Below, piece after piece: positions 28,686 through 37,638 of a stretch of 64,000 nucleotides of DNA; within the stretch, counting starts at the first letter, position 1, and the number at the start of each line of letters is the position of its first letter. This DNA is from Paenibacillus piri. GTDB taxonomy: Bacteria; Bacillota; Bacilli; Paenibacillales; NBRC-103111. The position numbers and the translations under genes are program-made. The stretch covers positions 1 through 64,000 of the forward strand of contig NZ_SMRT01000016.1 of assembly GCF_004354045.1 (NCBI RefSeq), read 5' to 3'. The notes under the pieces were generated by a model. The model ran no database searches. It was not told where the DNA came from and saw only the letters and a list, made by a program, of their open reading frames with translations.

Positions 28686-31202
28686 TTATTTAACCAACTG
28701 CCCGCGCGTTACGCCGAGCTGATTAGTCGCTTTCAGCTTTTTCCATACTTGCGTCCCGCTGATTTCACCGCGCAGCGCGCGCCGGTACAACGATATAACC
28801 TCATGCACCTTGTCGGCCGATTCCTCCAAAAATTCCACCCGGAACGAACCGACGCCCAGGTCGATAAAATGGCTGACATATTCCGCGCCGGACTGATCGA
28901 TCGCATTGTACACCGTGTTGCGGCAGCCTTCGTCCACCCTGACCGGATGCGACATGCCGACCCGGTCCTGCAGCGAAACGCGGTGCTCCTCACAGGGGCG
29001 GCCGCAGTTCGTATAATCGGTGCCCTCGCTCAAAAAGGTGCAGTACACGCAATGCTCCGTATGAAACATCGGCATATGCTGGTGAATGACGACCTCCAGC
29101 TTGGAGGTGTCGGTCTTGGACAGCAGATCGACCATTTGCTGAATGTTCAAATCATACGAAGGCGTTACTTGCTGCAAACCGGCATCAAGGAACAACGCCG
29201 CCGTTTTATGATTGGCCACATTGAGCGAGAAGTCGCCGATCAGCTCCGGGTGGCGATCCTGCGGATGCTCCTGGCGCTGCTTCATATAATAGTAGACGGC
29301 GCCGGTATTGCGGACAAGCACGGCGTCCGGCTGCAGGTTCGTAATGTTTTTGAAATAGCCGGTTTCTCCCGGCATATGAATGCGCGGCGTAGCAAGCGCG
29401 ATCCGCTTGCCGGCCTGCTTGGCCGCTTCCACCGCGGCAGGAAATTGTTTGATGAACTCGAAGTCGGCGTAGACCATATCGGCGTCCGCCTCCAGCGCAG
29501 CGTGCACCTGCTCCAGCGTGCGGCACAGCGCCGTAAGCCGCGGTGCGCCCGCGGAAGCCACAGCTGGCTGCGCTGCAGTCAACTGCGGCGTATCCGCGTA
29601 TACGTCAATGCTGCGCTTGACGTATGCCCGCGGCCGCTGGCGCTGCGCCTCCAGGAGCTCGACCGCGCGGCGGCGCATTCCGTTCAGCTCGCGCATCGGC
29701 ACAATCAGCGGGCCGTCCAGCTGCACATCGAGCCGGTTCAGCTCGAAGATGGTGCCGCCCAAACGGCCGAACTGCTCCGCGAACAGCGCCTCGTCCATCG
29801 GCCGCTTCTCCGCCTGCACAAGCGGCAGCTCCGACTCGACGAGCACTGCAAAGCCCGTCAGCTCGTCGGTCCACCGGCTCGCAAGCGGCTGCCCGAGCGA
29901 GCCCGATACCCGCACGGATACGGGAAACGTACGGTACGGCTTGTCCGTCTCGAACGATTGGCGCAGCCGTTTGTCCAAATGCGGGTCGTTCGTCTTCCAG
30001 ATCCGGTCCCCTACATGCAGCCGGCCCAAGTCGACATCATTGCGGCCCGGCACAATCTCAATCAAGCCGCCGGCCGCTTCACCCTCCAGCTTGGCGCCTT
30101 TGCGGCGGATGTCGTAAACACGGCCGCCTTCTTCTTTTTTCGTCGGGTCGCCCGCATCGAAGCAAATGCCGTCCCCGCGCTTCACCGGCGCCTCAAGCTC
30201 GCACACGACGCCGTCGCGCAAAATTTGCTTCACGCGCCCCAAATAGACGCCCCGGCTTTTTGGATAGGTGCCTTCAACCAGCTGCTTGTTGTTCGTCCCT
30301 TTTAAAAAGCCGTACGTAAAGCCGCGCGAAAAGCTTTGCTCCAGCTCGCGCAGCTCTTCCTTGGTCGGCTTGGCGTCGCCCTGCCCAAAATACCGGTCGA
30401 TCGCGCGGCGGTATTTGCTGACCACATTGGCTACGTATTCCGGGCTTTTTAACCGGCCCTCGATTTTAAAGGAAGTCACACCCGCTTCAATCAACTCAGG
30501 CACGAGCTCAAGCGCGGCCAAATCTTTCGGAGACAGCAAATAGGCGATATCGCCCATCGGCTTCTGTACGCCGTCGACCATCAGATCATACGGCAGCCGG
30601 CAAGCCTGCGCGCATTCGCCGCGGTTCGCGGAACGCCCTCCCCACATTTCCGAGGTCAGACATTGGCCTGAATAGGAGACGCACAACGCCCCGTGCACGA
30701 ATACTTCCATAGGCAGCTTCGCCTGAACGCCGATCTGCTTGATTTGTTTCAGATTATTTTCCCGGCCCAGCACCACCCGCTCGATATCGAAAGGCTTCGT
30801 AAACTCCACCGCCTCCGGCGAGGTAATGGTCATTTGCGTCGAGCCGTGAATCGGAAAATCAGGCGAAATCTCCCGAATCATCCGCACAAGTCCGAGGTCC
30901 TGCACGATGACCGCATCCACACCGGCATTGATACAGGCTTCGATCAGCTCCCGCGCTTCCCGCAGCTCTTCTTCAAATACTAATATATTAAACGTTAAAA
31001 ACCCCTTCACCCCATACAGATGAAGAAAGGACATAATGTCGGGCAGCTCGTCCGTATGAAAATTGTTCGCCCTGGCTCTTGCATTAAATTTCTCCACGCC
31101 AAAAAAGACGGCATCCGCCCCGTTAGCTACAGCAGCGCGCAGACAATCCCAATCTCCGGCCGGCGCCAGCAGCTCAATATCCGATCTGTTTAACTTCGTC
31201 AT
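28686..31202 (-). CDS. U32 peptidase-family protein (RlhA/TrhP-like tRNA or rRNA hydroxylation type)
   Basis: The first 400 residues form the U32 catalytic domain, starting IELLAPAGDWDCLRAAVANG and holding the signature EVFVHGALCVSYSGQC followed by SANRGECAQACRLPYD. Those cysteines, with later ones in HTEHCVYCTFLSEGTDYTNC and CEEH, can bind an iron-sulfur cluster. The central and C-terminal regions match the long family form with DUF3656. Proteins of this type hydroxylate RNA bases (RlhA on 23S rRNA, TrhP on tRNA uridine-34) rather than acting as peptidases. Length is 838 residues. It stands alone on the minus strand with its own terminator. Which RNA it modifies cannot be told from sequence. 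Confidence 0.88.
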   Translation of the reverse strand: MTKLNRSDIELLAPAGDWDCLRAAVANGADAVFFGVEKFNARARANNFHTDELPDIMSFLHLYGVKGFLTFNILVFEEELREARELIEACINAGVDAVIVQDLGLVRMIREISPDFPIHGSTQMTITSPEAVEFTKPFDIERVVLGRENNLKQIKQIGVQAKLPMEVFVHGALCVSYSGQCLTSEMWGGRSANRGECAQACRLPYDLMVDGVQKPMGDIAYLLSPKDLAALELVPELIEAGVTSFKIEGRLKSPEYVANVVSKYRRAIDRYFGQGDAKPTKEELRELEQSFSRGFTYGFLKGTNNKQLVEGTYPKSRGVYLGRVKQILRDGVVCELEAPVKRGDGICFDAGDPTKKEEGGRVYDIRRKGAKLEGEAAGGLIEIVPGRNDVDLGRLHVGDRIWKTNDPHLDKRLRQSFETDKPYRTFPVSVRVSGSLGQPLASRWTDELTGFAVLVESELPLVQAEKRPMDEALFAEQFGRLGGTIFELNRLDVQLDGPLIVPMRELNGMRRRAVELLEAQRQRPRAYVKRSIDVYADTPQLTAAQPAVASAGAPRLTALCRTLEQVHAALEADADMVYADFEFIKQFPAAVEAAKQAGKRIALATPRIHMPGETGYFKNITNLQPDAVLVRNTGAVYYYMKQRQEHPQDRHPELIGDFSLNVANHKTAALFLDAGLQQVTPSYDLNIQQMVDLLSKTDTSKLEVVIHQHMPMFHTEHCVYCTFLSEGTDYTNCGRPCEEHRVSLQDRVGMSHPVRVDEGCRNTVYNAIDQSGAEYVSHFIDLGVGSFRVEFLEESADKVHEVISLYRRALRGEISGTQVWKKLKATNQLGVTRGQLVK

Positions 31203-31360
31203 GCAAATTCCTCCGAATCGTATTCCGTTAATGGTTCTTCTAGTTTACCAGAAACCCGACCTGTAAAGCCAATGAATCCGGAAAATGGAAGCCGTTCGTT
31301 CCGAGGCCTCCGACGCCTCGCGCCGGCACGGTCGCAAACCTGCCGCCAGCCCGACAAAAG

Positions 31361-31389
31361 TTAACAAAGGCCGACATCCGTGCTATAAT
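31361..31389 (+). promoter_or_regulatory. Strong sigma-A promoter for the FG-GAP gene
   Basis: TTAACA (31361-31366), a 17-base spacer and a perfect TATAAT (31384-31389) lie about 45 bases before the TTG start of the FG-GAP repeat gene. It could also drive the Dlt-like genes that follow, if transcription reads through the hairpin at 34864. Confidence 0.8.
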
Positions 31390-31434
31390 GGCAGGGTAGT
31401 CCAACCAAGCTATGGTATAGATTGAGGGATTTTA

Positions 31435-34400
31435 TTGAAGGTAACTAAAGCGCGTGTTGCGGGCGGCGTCATCGCCCTTCTGCTGATACTTGCATGTGCG
31501 TTAACTTTGTTTGATAAGAAGCTGTCCGTACGCATGCTGTACGTCACCAATGGCGCCAGCTTCGATCCGGCGGCTTACGGCCATTTGCAGCAATCGCTCG
31601 TCGCCAATCTGGAGCTGGAACGGCAGACGGCGGCAAGCCTTACGCTTCGCAAGCTGCGCGGCTATCAATCGGTCTATCTTGATCCGTCGCTTCATGGAGC
31701 GTTGACGAAAGAACAGTCCGGGCTGTTGCAAAGCTTCGTAGCCGAAGGCGGGCATTTATTTCTTGAGAACGGTCTCGCCACCGATTTCCCGCTCGAATTT
31801 ATCGGGGCAAAAGCATTGGTCGACTTGACGCCCCCATCCGCGATGGCGATCAGCGGCAGCAGCGTGCCGGCCGGCTCAGCCGTATTCGCCTATCCCGATG
31901 TGGAGCTGAATCTGCAGGCATTGCAGAAGTTGTTCCGTCAGTTTACGGACAACTACATACACCATAACGGTTTGGCCGAGCTCCGGCAATATGACTGGGG
32001 CAAGGGCATCATCCCTTCGACCGCGGAGCCGATTGTGCGGCTTAACGATGCGGCTCTCGCTGCCTTGAACCGTTACGGCAAAGGCACCGTGCTGCTCGGC
32101 AGCGCGCTGCTGCCGAACCGTTATCATATTACAGGTTACGATCTGGGCAGCGGGATCCAGCCGGAGCTTGGCTTCGCCAAAGTCGCGGAAACCGCGAATC
32201 GGGCTAAAAAACCGGTTCCCGGCGCCTTGTATTTTGACCGCAGGCAGCTGCCTCTGGAGCCTTATTTCGACTTCACGTTTGCCGCGGGCAGCGCGCTGTT
32301 CCGCAGCGAATATGCCGCGTTTGTCTCCAAGGAAACGCTCGGCTACAGCGTGAAGAAGGTGCTCGGTCCTTACGGGCGGCCGGCGATGGCGCATCAGAAT
32401 CACTTCGAAGCGATTGAAGCGATTCGCGACGGGGAAGGCATTCAATGGGCCGAGCTGCTGAAAAAGTACAACCAGCTTCCTTCCTTCACGCTCGTCCGTT
32501 CCTCGTTTCATTGGGGGCGTTGGCAGGAATCTGTGGCCGTCCACCTGAACGTGGGAAGCAACGAAAAACCTGCGTTTCACGGCGAAACGCCGAATTCGTT
32601 CTACTCCAGCGGCACCCGCCTCATGAGCGACGGCAAGCCGGTGCTGCTCGCACTGCACCCGGATTACCGCTCGCTCGGCGATCCGATTAACGAGCCGTAC
32701 CGCGCTTATCCCGCGCTGGCCGACTTGAACGGCGACGGCCGGCCCGCGCTGCTGGTCGGGTCGGCCGACGGTTTCATCTACGCGTATCCGAACGTAGGGG
32801 CGCAGCAGGACGCTTATGCCGGGCAGCAGCTGCCCGAAGGCGTCCCCGCGCCCGATGCCTTCGGCAAGCGCGAGCCTTTGCGGCTGCAGAACGGCCAGCC
32901 GCTGCAGGTCGGCGGCTTCGCCAACGTCGCCGCCTACGATCTCGACGGCGACGGCAGGCCGGACCTCGTCCTCGGCCTCGCCGACGGCACAATCGCCGTC
33001 GCCTACGGCCAAGCCGGCGGCACGTTCACGGCGCCCGCCCCGCTGCTGGCGGGCGGCAAGCCTTTGCACGCCGAAGCGCCTGCGGCTCCGGCGGTAGGCG
33101 ACGTCACCGGCGACGGCATTCCCGATCTCGTGATCGGGGATGCCGCAGGCGGTGTGACGCTGTACCGCGGCCATCGCACGGTGGGCCGCGGCGGCGCCGC
33201 AGGCGCGGGCGCCGATACCGCCGGCGCAGCGGCGGGGCCGCTTGCCTTCGACGCAGGCAGCCTGCTGTTCCGGCTGCCTGCCCCGTTCGCCGCGCCGTCG
33301 GTGCGCGACATGAACGGCGACGGCCGACCCGATCTCGTGGTCGGCAACGGCGAGGGCGACCTGCGCGTCTACTTGCAGCAGGCCGACGGTACCTGGACGC
33401 CTTACGGCGTGCTGGAAGGCGCCACGACGAACCAGCTCGGCAATAAAGCACTCGTCGGCGGGCACAATTCCGTACCGTTATGGTACGATTTGAACCATGA
33501 CGGCAAAGACGATCTGATCGTCGGCCAGCTGGAATTCGGCATGCCGACGACCGTAGACGATCCGAAATTTCCATACGCCGAACAGCTCAAGGCGTTTATA
33601 CAATATAATAAAGACCATCATCTGGAGCTGTTCCCGCATATTTTCGTTCACAACTTTACGAGCGACCAACAGGAAAAGGACGAAATCGAGCTTCAACGGA
33701 AAGCGTTCGACACGCTCGGTATTCCGTGGAACATGCCCGGCACCAATCAGCACACGTGGCGGATCAACAATCCGGACCGCACGCAAACGCTGCGCAACGA
33801 GCGTGATGCCGGCATTTGGTATAACTTCGGCTTCCGTCCGTCGAGCGCTCCCGACGACCCGCGTCTCGGACTTGCCTACAACTGGGGCGTGCCGTTTCTG
33901 ATGACGGATCGGACCGGCCAACCGGCCAATCCGCCGATGCTGCTCGGTACGCCGGCGCCGGTATTGCGGCTCGATCCGGCGTACTCGACGGAGGATCTGT
34001 TTCAATCGTACGTCGATTTCGATTTGCCGATCGATTATTTCGAACATATCGAGTACCGCTTCCCGACTCGCGTGGGCGAGCTGCTCGAATTCGTCAAATA
34101 TTTGGATCAGCTCCGCAATCAGCACGGCTACAACTTTATGACCGAGCCGCAGATGGCGCGTTCGATCCTGAATACGTTAACGACCCGGGTCGAAATTACC
34201 CGGCCTTGGATGGACGTCGTATTCGACCGTTTGAAGCGGATCGCCGGTATTCGGACCGAGCCTTCCATCCGGCTGAAGCCTGTCACGGATGCGGTGCCGC
34301 AGCAGGCGGCCGAATATAAAGGCACGCTCGGCATCTTAGTTGAACGCGGGCAAGCATATGCGAAAAGGACTCTGCTCACGAATGCCGACATTTCCGATTG

Positions 34401-34785
34401 GCGCAGCGAAAAGCTTTATATGGGTCTGCCGTATACGGCTCAAGTGCGCTTTTCTACGGCGTCGCCGGCCGGCTCTGCCGCCAGCTCAATCAACACGTCC
34501 ACTCCCGGCAGCGCAAGCGGCGCGCCAGCCCGCATTGCTACAGCTATAGCGCCGCATTCCGGCGAACCGCAGCTGCTTCGCTCCAACGTGCCTTACAAGC
34601 TGAGCAAACAAAAAGGCAGTTGGACCCTGGAGCTTAATGCCGGAGGCATGCAGCAGATCCAGCTATGGAGCCCGATACCGCTGACGATTGAAGGCGATCA
34701 ATTGCAAACCGTGCGGCAGGAGGATGCGCAGACGTATACCGTCACGCACTTCGGCGCCGCAACGAAGATTACGATTCGTTTTTAA
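31435..34785 (+). CDS. Large membrane-anchored FG-GAP/VCBS repeat protein
   Basis: This 1116-residue protein has an N-terminal membrane anchor (GGVIALLLILACALTLF), then an alpha/beta domain (about 35-240) with a glutamine-amidotransferase-like segment (LQSFVAEGGHLFLENG). At least five FG-GAP blades follow between about 420 and 700, each with a calcium-type DxDGDGxxD loop (ADLNGDGRPALLVG, YDLDGDGRPDLVLG, GDVTGDGIPDLVIG, RDMNGDGRPDLVVG, YDLNHDGKDDLIVG). Residues about 708-940 (PHIFVHNFTSDQQEKDEIEL; GIPWNMPGTNQHTW) are unassigned and look faintly like polysaccharide-deacetylase folds; the end is beta-rich. Start is TTG with GAGGG seven bases upstream. It lies 214 bases before the carrier-protein gene of the Dlt-like operon. 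Its function is unknown. Confidence 0.8.
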   Translation: MKVTKARVAGGVIALLLILACALTLFDKKLSVRMLYVTNGASFDPAAYGHLQQSLVANLELERQTAASLTLRKLRGYQSVYLDPSLHGALTKEQSGLLQSFVAEGGHLFLENGLATDFPLEFIGAKALVDLTPPSAMAISGSSVPAGSAVFAYPDVELNLQALQKLFRQFTDNYIHHNGLAELRQYDWGKGIIPSTAEPIVRLNDAALAALNRYGKGTVLLGSALLPNRYHITGYDLGSGIQPELGFAKVAETANRAKKPVPGALYFDRRQLPLEPYFDFTFAAGSALFRSEYAAFVSKETLGYSVKKVLGPYGRPAMAHQNHFEAIEAIRDGEGIQWAELLKKYNQLPSFTLVRSSFHWGRWQESVAVHLNVGSNEKPAFHGETPNSFYSSGTRLMSDGKPVLLALHPDYRSLGDPINEPYRAYPALADLNGDGRPALLVGSADGFIYAYPNVGAQQDAYAGQQLPEGVPAPDAFGKREPLRLQNGQPLQVGGFANVAAYDLDGDGRPDLVLGLADGTIAVAYGQAGGTFTAPAPLLAGGKPLHAEAPAAPAVGDVTGDGIPDLVIGDAAGGVTLYRGHRTVGRGGAAGAGADTAGAAAGPLAFDAGSLLFRLPAPFAAPSVRDMNGDGRPDLVVGNGEGDLRVYLQQADGTWTPYGVLEGATTNQLGNKALVGGHNSVPLWYDLNHDGKDDLIVGQLEFGMPTTVDDPKFPYAEQLKAFIQYNKDHHLELFPHIFVHNFTSDQQEKDEIELQRKAFDTLGIPWNMPGTNQHTWRINNPDRTQTLRNERDAGIWYNFGFRPSSAPDDPRLGLAYNWGVPFLMTDRTGQPANPPMLLGTPAPVLRLDPAYSTEDLFQSYVDFDLPIDYFEHIEYRFPTRVGELLEFVKYLDQLRNQHGYNFMTEPQMARSILNTLTTRVEITRPWMDVVFDRLKRIAGIRTEPSIRLKPVTDAVPQQAAEYKGTLGILVERGQAYAKRTLLTNADISDWRSEKLYMGLPYTAQVRFSTASPAGSAASSINTSTPGSASGAPARIATAIAPHSGEPQLLRSNVPYKLSKQKGSWTLELNAGGMQQIQLWSPIPLTIEGDQLQTVRQEDAQTYTVTHFGAATKITIRF

Positions 34786-34863
34786 CAGCTGACGCTTTGC
34801 CGCTGGTCATAAATCGCGGAAAGGACGACGGAATCGTTCTGGAGAAGCGTAAGCGGTCGCCTT

Positions 34864-34919
34864 TGTCTCCGGGTTTCTACCGCTAATGGCGGTATACACT
34901 CAAGAAATCCGGGGACAAC
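34864..34919. repeat. Long structured hairpin, repeat-like, before the carrier-protein gene
   Basis: A 16-base-pair outer stem (34864-34879 with 34904-34919, only two G-U pairs) encloses a five-base-pair hairpin ACCGC / GCGGT (34880-34894). Two flanking AGGACGACGGAATCG-like and AGCGTAAGCGG stretches precede it. From memory, similar sequences are scattered between genes in Paenibacillus, but I see only one copy here. There is no T-run, so it is more likely a repeat element or RNA structure than a terminator. Confidence 0.7.
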
Positions 34920-34999
34920 AGGAACGGAACATTGATCCCCTCGTGAAGCGGCAGCTATTCACGGACTTTTAGTAAGCACCCGATAAGGAGGAACATACT

Positions 35000-35251
35000 A
35001 TGCAAGACCTGCTGGAGCAGCTGGAGACTCATATCCGAGCCCGTTACGAGATTGAGCCGGATGACGATGATTTTACCGTTGACGTCCATTTGTTCGATTA
35101 CGGCTATATTGATTCCATCGGCGCTACCGCGCTGATCGCCCATATCGAGAAAACGTACGGCATTCAAGTGACGAACCAGGATTTGATGCTGTATTCTATG
35201 AACACCGTACGAGAAATCGCCGATTTTATCCACAAAAAGACTGTGAGGTAA
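35000..35251 (+). CDS. Acyl/aminoacyl carrier protein (DltC-like position)
   Basis: This acidic 83-residue protein has the four-helix carrier-protein pattern and the phosphopantetheine attachment motif DSIG with Ser39 (GYIDSIGATALI). It should be loaded with phosphopantetheine and then carry an acyl or aminoacyl group as a thioester. A strong AAGGAGG site lies before the ATG. It ends six bases before a gene for an amino acid:carrier-protein ligase, so its likely cargo is an amino acid. In the classical D-alanylation pathway DltC has this role. It is not obviously the fatty-acid ACP, given its context. Confidence 0.9.
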   Translation: MQDLLEQLETHIRARYEIEPDDDDFTVDVHLFDYGYIDSIGATALIAHIEKTYGIQVTNQDLMLYSMNTVREIADFIHKKTVR

Positions 35252-35257
35252 TGACCT

Positions 35258-36454
35258 ATGGAATGCGTCGTATCGTTGGAAGGACTGGCCCCTAGCCAGC
35301 ATGGTCAGCTTAAATACGCCTCCGCCTTCATTGACGAGCACATCCGGGACATCCGGATCGAGAATAACCATATTTATATCGAACACGAATCCGCCAAAAG
35401 CAACGCCGCGATGGAAGCGCAGGTCCGCCGGCTCATCGAGCGTTTCTCCCACGGAGATTTCGGGTTTAAAGAAAACATATTGTTCGAGCATCGGGTGAGC
35501 ACCCCCTACGAAGGCGATATTATCGCCGAACTGGTTGACCGCAAGATCATTAAAGTGCTGGAGCCGGGTCTGTTTATTTTCCGCGAGCCGTTCTCGAGCC
35601 TGATGCGCTTTTTGGATTATTCATTCGTCTCGAAAATCGCCGGCCGCTTTAGCGATGTAAAGGAAGAATCGTATCCGGCCGTCATTCATTGCGACACGCT
35701 GAACAAAACGAATCATTTTACATCGTTTCCGGAGCATATTCATTTCCTGACCCATCTGCGCGAGGACCTCGACATTATCGAATCGTTCTCTCAGTCGATC
35801 CGCGATGCGGGCGGCTGGCAGCAGGATGCGCCGCTTGATCTGAACGCGAACATGCCGACGCCCAAGTTTACGATGAACCCTTCGACTTGCTATCATTGCT
35901 ACGAAGGGCTGCAAAACGAGACGCTCGAAGGCGACGGCCTGATCGTTACGGCCATTTCCAAATGCCATCGTTTCGAGTCCCGCAACCATAGCGACTTCGG
36001 CCGTTTGCTGGATTTCAGCATGAGGGAAATTATTTTTGTCGGCAAGCCTGAGTTTGTCAAAGAAAACCGTCTGCGTTCGATCGAGTACATTAAAGAGCTG
36101 GCCGTGGAATGGAACGTGGACAGCTTGTTCGAAATTGCCAACGACCCGTTCTTTACAAACGATTTCCAGACAAAAGCTTCCTTCCAACGCAATCAGGAAA
36201 TGAAATATGAACTGCGCTTAAATATTCCGCATATTAATAAATCGATCGCCTGCAGCTCGGTCAATTTTCACAGCAATACGTTCGGCACCGCGTTTAATAT
36301 TAAAATGGGCAAACGCAACGCGGTAACGGGCTGCGTCGGTTTCGGCATCGAACGGTGGGCGTTCGCATTTCTTGCGCAGTACGGACTGGACGAGACCGTA
36401 TGGCCGGCCGCTTTCCGCGAGCAGTACCACGCTTGGCAGCAGAAGCCGCTATAA
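35258..36454 (+). CDS. Class II aminoacyl-tRNA-synthetase-like amino acid:carrier-protein ligase
   Basis: This 398-residue protein has the catalytic core of class II synthetases, closest to the SerRS-like amino acid:carrier-protein ligases first described from Bradyrhizobium. Motif 2 appears in ISKCHRFESRN and LLDFSMREI; motif 3 is TGCVGFGIERW (Arg366). Candidate zinc ligands Cys211, Glu257 and Cys359 have the spacing expected for that group. No tRNA-binding arm or anticodon domain is present. An N-terminal region of about 135 residues is extra relative to the minimal enzymes and I cannot assign it. The known reaction activates a small amino acid (Gly or Ala in studied cases) with ATP and transfers it to the phosphopantetheine of a carrier protein. 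The partner carrier is the gene immediately upstream. Start is ATG with GAGGT upstream. Confidence 0.85.
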   Translation: MECVVSLEGLAPSQHGQLKYASAFIDEHIRDIRIENNHIYIEHESAKSNAAMEAQVRRLIERFSHGDFGFKENILFEHRVSTPYEGDIIAELVDRKIIKVLEPGLFIFREPFSSLMRFLDYSFVSKIAGRFSDVKEESYPAVIHCDTLNKTNHFTSFPEHIHFLTHLREDLDIIESFSQSIRDAGGWQQDAPLDLNANMPTPKFTMNPSTCYHCYEGLQNETLEGDGLIVTAISKCHRFESRNHSDFGRLLDFSMREIIFVGKPEFVKENRLRSIEYIKELAVEWNVDSLFEIANDPFFTNDFQTKASFQRNQEMKYELRLNIPHINKSIACSSVNFHSNTFGTAFNIKMGKRNAVTGCVGFGIERWAFAFLAQYGLDETVWPAAFREQYHAWQQKPL

Positions 36455-36541
36455 CCATCAAACGCAAATTCGAACATCCGAACCCTCACGGAACGGCTCC
36501 GGACTGTTGCCTCCATCAAGGGCTCATTAAGATTATCAGTC

Positions 36542-36566
36542 AATAAGTCCCCTAGCGGGACTTATT
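36542..36566 (+). terminator. Hairpin between the ligase and DltD-like genes (attenuator or weak terminator)
   Basis: A ten-base-pair stem AATAAGTCCC / GGGACTTATT is followed by TCTC, so the T-run is poor. It may reduce rather than stop transcription into the downstream DltD, DltX and DltB-like genes, giving different amounts of carrier/ligase and membrane components. Confidence 0.55.
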
Positions 36567-36610
36567 TCTCGGTATTCAGGTTTGAAATCTAAAAAAATGT
36601 AGGTTCCCTT

Positions 36611-37537
36611 ATGAAACTGATCGCTATCTTACGAAAAAACAGCTTCGTACTGCTGCTGCTTGCAGCTTTTGTCCTGTCGGACCTGCTCATCTCCGCATGG
36701 AACCCGATGGTATCTTCGCGCCGCTTTTATAAAAACGACTTCACCAAGACGCTATACCATCACCAGTGGCAGGACCGCGGCCCTGTATTTTTCGGCAATT
36801 CCTCGGTTACAGGCGCTTTTATCGAGAAGGACTCCACCTCCGGGCTCGTAGAAATGGGATTGTCTTACGGCAAGCTGACCGACCTTAAAGCTATAATGGA
36901 ACAACAGCGCTATCAGGTGGAAGGCCCGCTTGTCATCGGGATTGACGTCCATACGATGATCGACAGTCTGGAAACCGACCCGACTTATCCATGGTTCAAG
37001 CCTTGGTACCAGCCTTACGTATACACATACCGCGATTATTTTCGCGATTCGGGCACCGAATTGGTGCGCCAGCTGTACAAAGGCACGGTGGAGTTGAACC
37101 GCTCGCAGCTGCTCGCTTACGAGCCGCGCTGGATCGATAAGGAGCTGTATTACGGACGCAAGCCCGACGAGGAGCTCCGAAAAAAATGGGATGATTACGA
37201 CCGCCGCTTCGGCTGGATGACACAATCCGACTATAAGGATAACTTGCGCGCGCTCGAATGGATACTGCAATACGCCAAGGATCGCCAACTGCCGCTCAGG
37301 ATCGTCTGGATGCCGTGGAACAAAGGATATGCGCTGCCGAACTACATGAACGGCCTGAAGCAGGACGTAAACCGCCGTCTGGCGGCGTATCAGGTGCCGG
37401 TGCTGGATTTGCTGCAAACGTATGAGCCGAAATATTTTCACGATCTCGTCCATTTGAGCCGTCAAGAAGGGGCTCCGATATTTACGAAGGAGGTTGACGC
37501 ATGGCTCCTTTCGCTCGCAAAATCATCGAAGTCGTGA
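36611..37537 (+). CDS. DltD-like SGNH-fold protein
   Basis: An N-terminal membrane segment (FVLLLLAAFVLSDLLIS) anchors a 280-residue extracytoplasmic SGNH/GDSL domain. The nucleophile motif is GNSS (Ser64), a conserved GIDVH follows near 110, and the C-terminal catalytic pair is DLVH (Asp278, His281). This matches DltD, which works with DltB and DltX in D-alanylation of teichoic acid on the outside of the cell. The length is shorter than typical DltD (about 420), closer to DltD/AlgX-like relatives. The ribosome site (AGG) is weak. Its end overlaps the DltX-like gene by 37 bases. Confidence 0.85.
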   Translation: MKLIAILRKNSFVLLLLAAFVLSDLLISAWNPMVSSRRFYKNDFTKTLYHHQWQDRGPVFFGNSSVTGAFIEKDSTSGLVEMGLSYGKLTDLKAIMEQQRYQVEGPLVIGIDVHTMIDSLETDPTYPWFKPWYQPYVYTYRDYFRDSGTELVRQLYKGTVELNRSQLLAYEPRWIDKELYYGRKPDEELRKKWDDYDRRFGWMTQSDYKDNLRALEWILQYAKDRQLPLRIVWMPWNKGYALPNYMNGLKQDVNRRLAAYQVPVLDLLQTYEPKYFHDLVHLSRQEGAPIFTKEVDAWLLSLAKSSKS

Positions 37538-37611
37538 TCTATACGGCGATGCTGATCATGGTGTTGATTTATTTTACCGGAAAAGGGCTGTTTATTTACG
37601 AGGGGTTTTAG
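37501..37611 (+). CDS. DltX-like membrane peptide (36 residues)
   Basis: This very short gene codes for one hydrophobic helix (IIEVVIYTAMLIMVLIYF) and ends GLFIYEGF. DltX peptides of dlt operons have one helix and a conserved C-terminal FIYNEF-like motif whose Tyr is implicated in passing the aminoacyl group between DltB and the acceptor; here it reads FIYEGF. A strong AAGGAGG site lies eight bases before the ATG. It overlaps the 3' end of the DltD-like gene and lies 27 bases before the DltB-like gene. Length, topology, motif and position all agree. Confidence 0.85.
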   Translation: MAPFARKIIEVVIYTAMLIMVLIYFTGKGLFIYEGF

Positions 37612-37638
37612 CCGATTTTTCATTAAGGGAGTATCGCT

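Noticed and set aside
28749-30305. Plus-strand frame of 518 codons opposite the U32 gene
   Set aside because: Shadow of the U32-family gene; composition is rich in Arg, His and Gln, with no domain.
31876-33465. Minus-strand frame of 529 codons opposite the FG-GAP gene
   Set aside because: The plus strand encodes clear FG-GAP repeats; the minus frame has no motif, and its Arg/Ala-rich content reflects GC-rich DNA.
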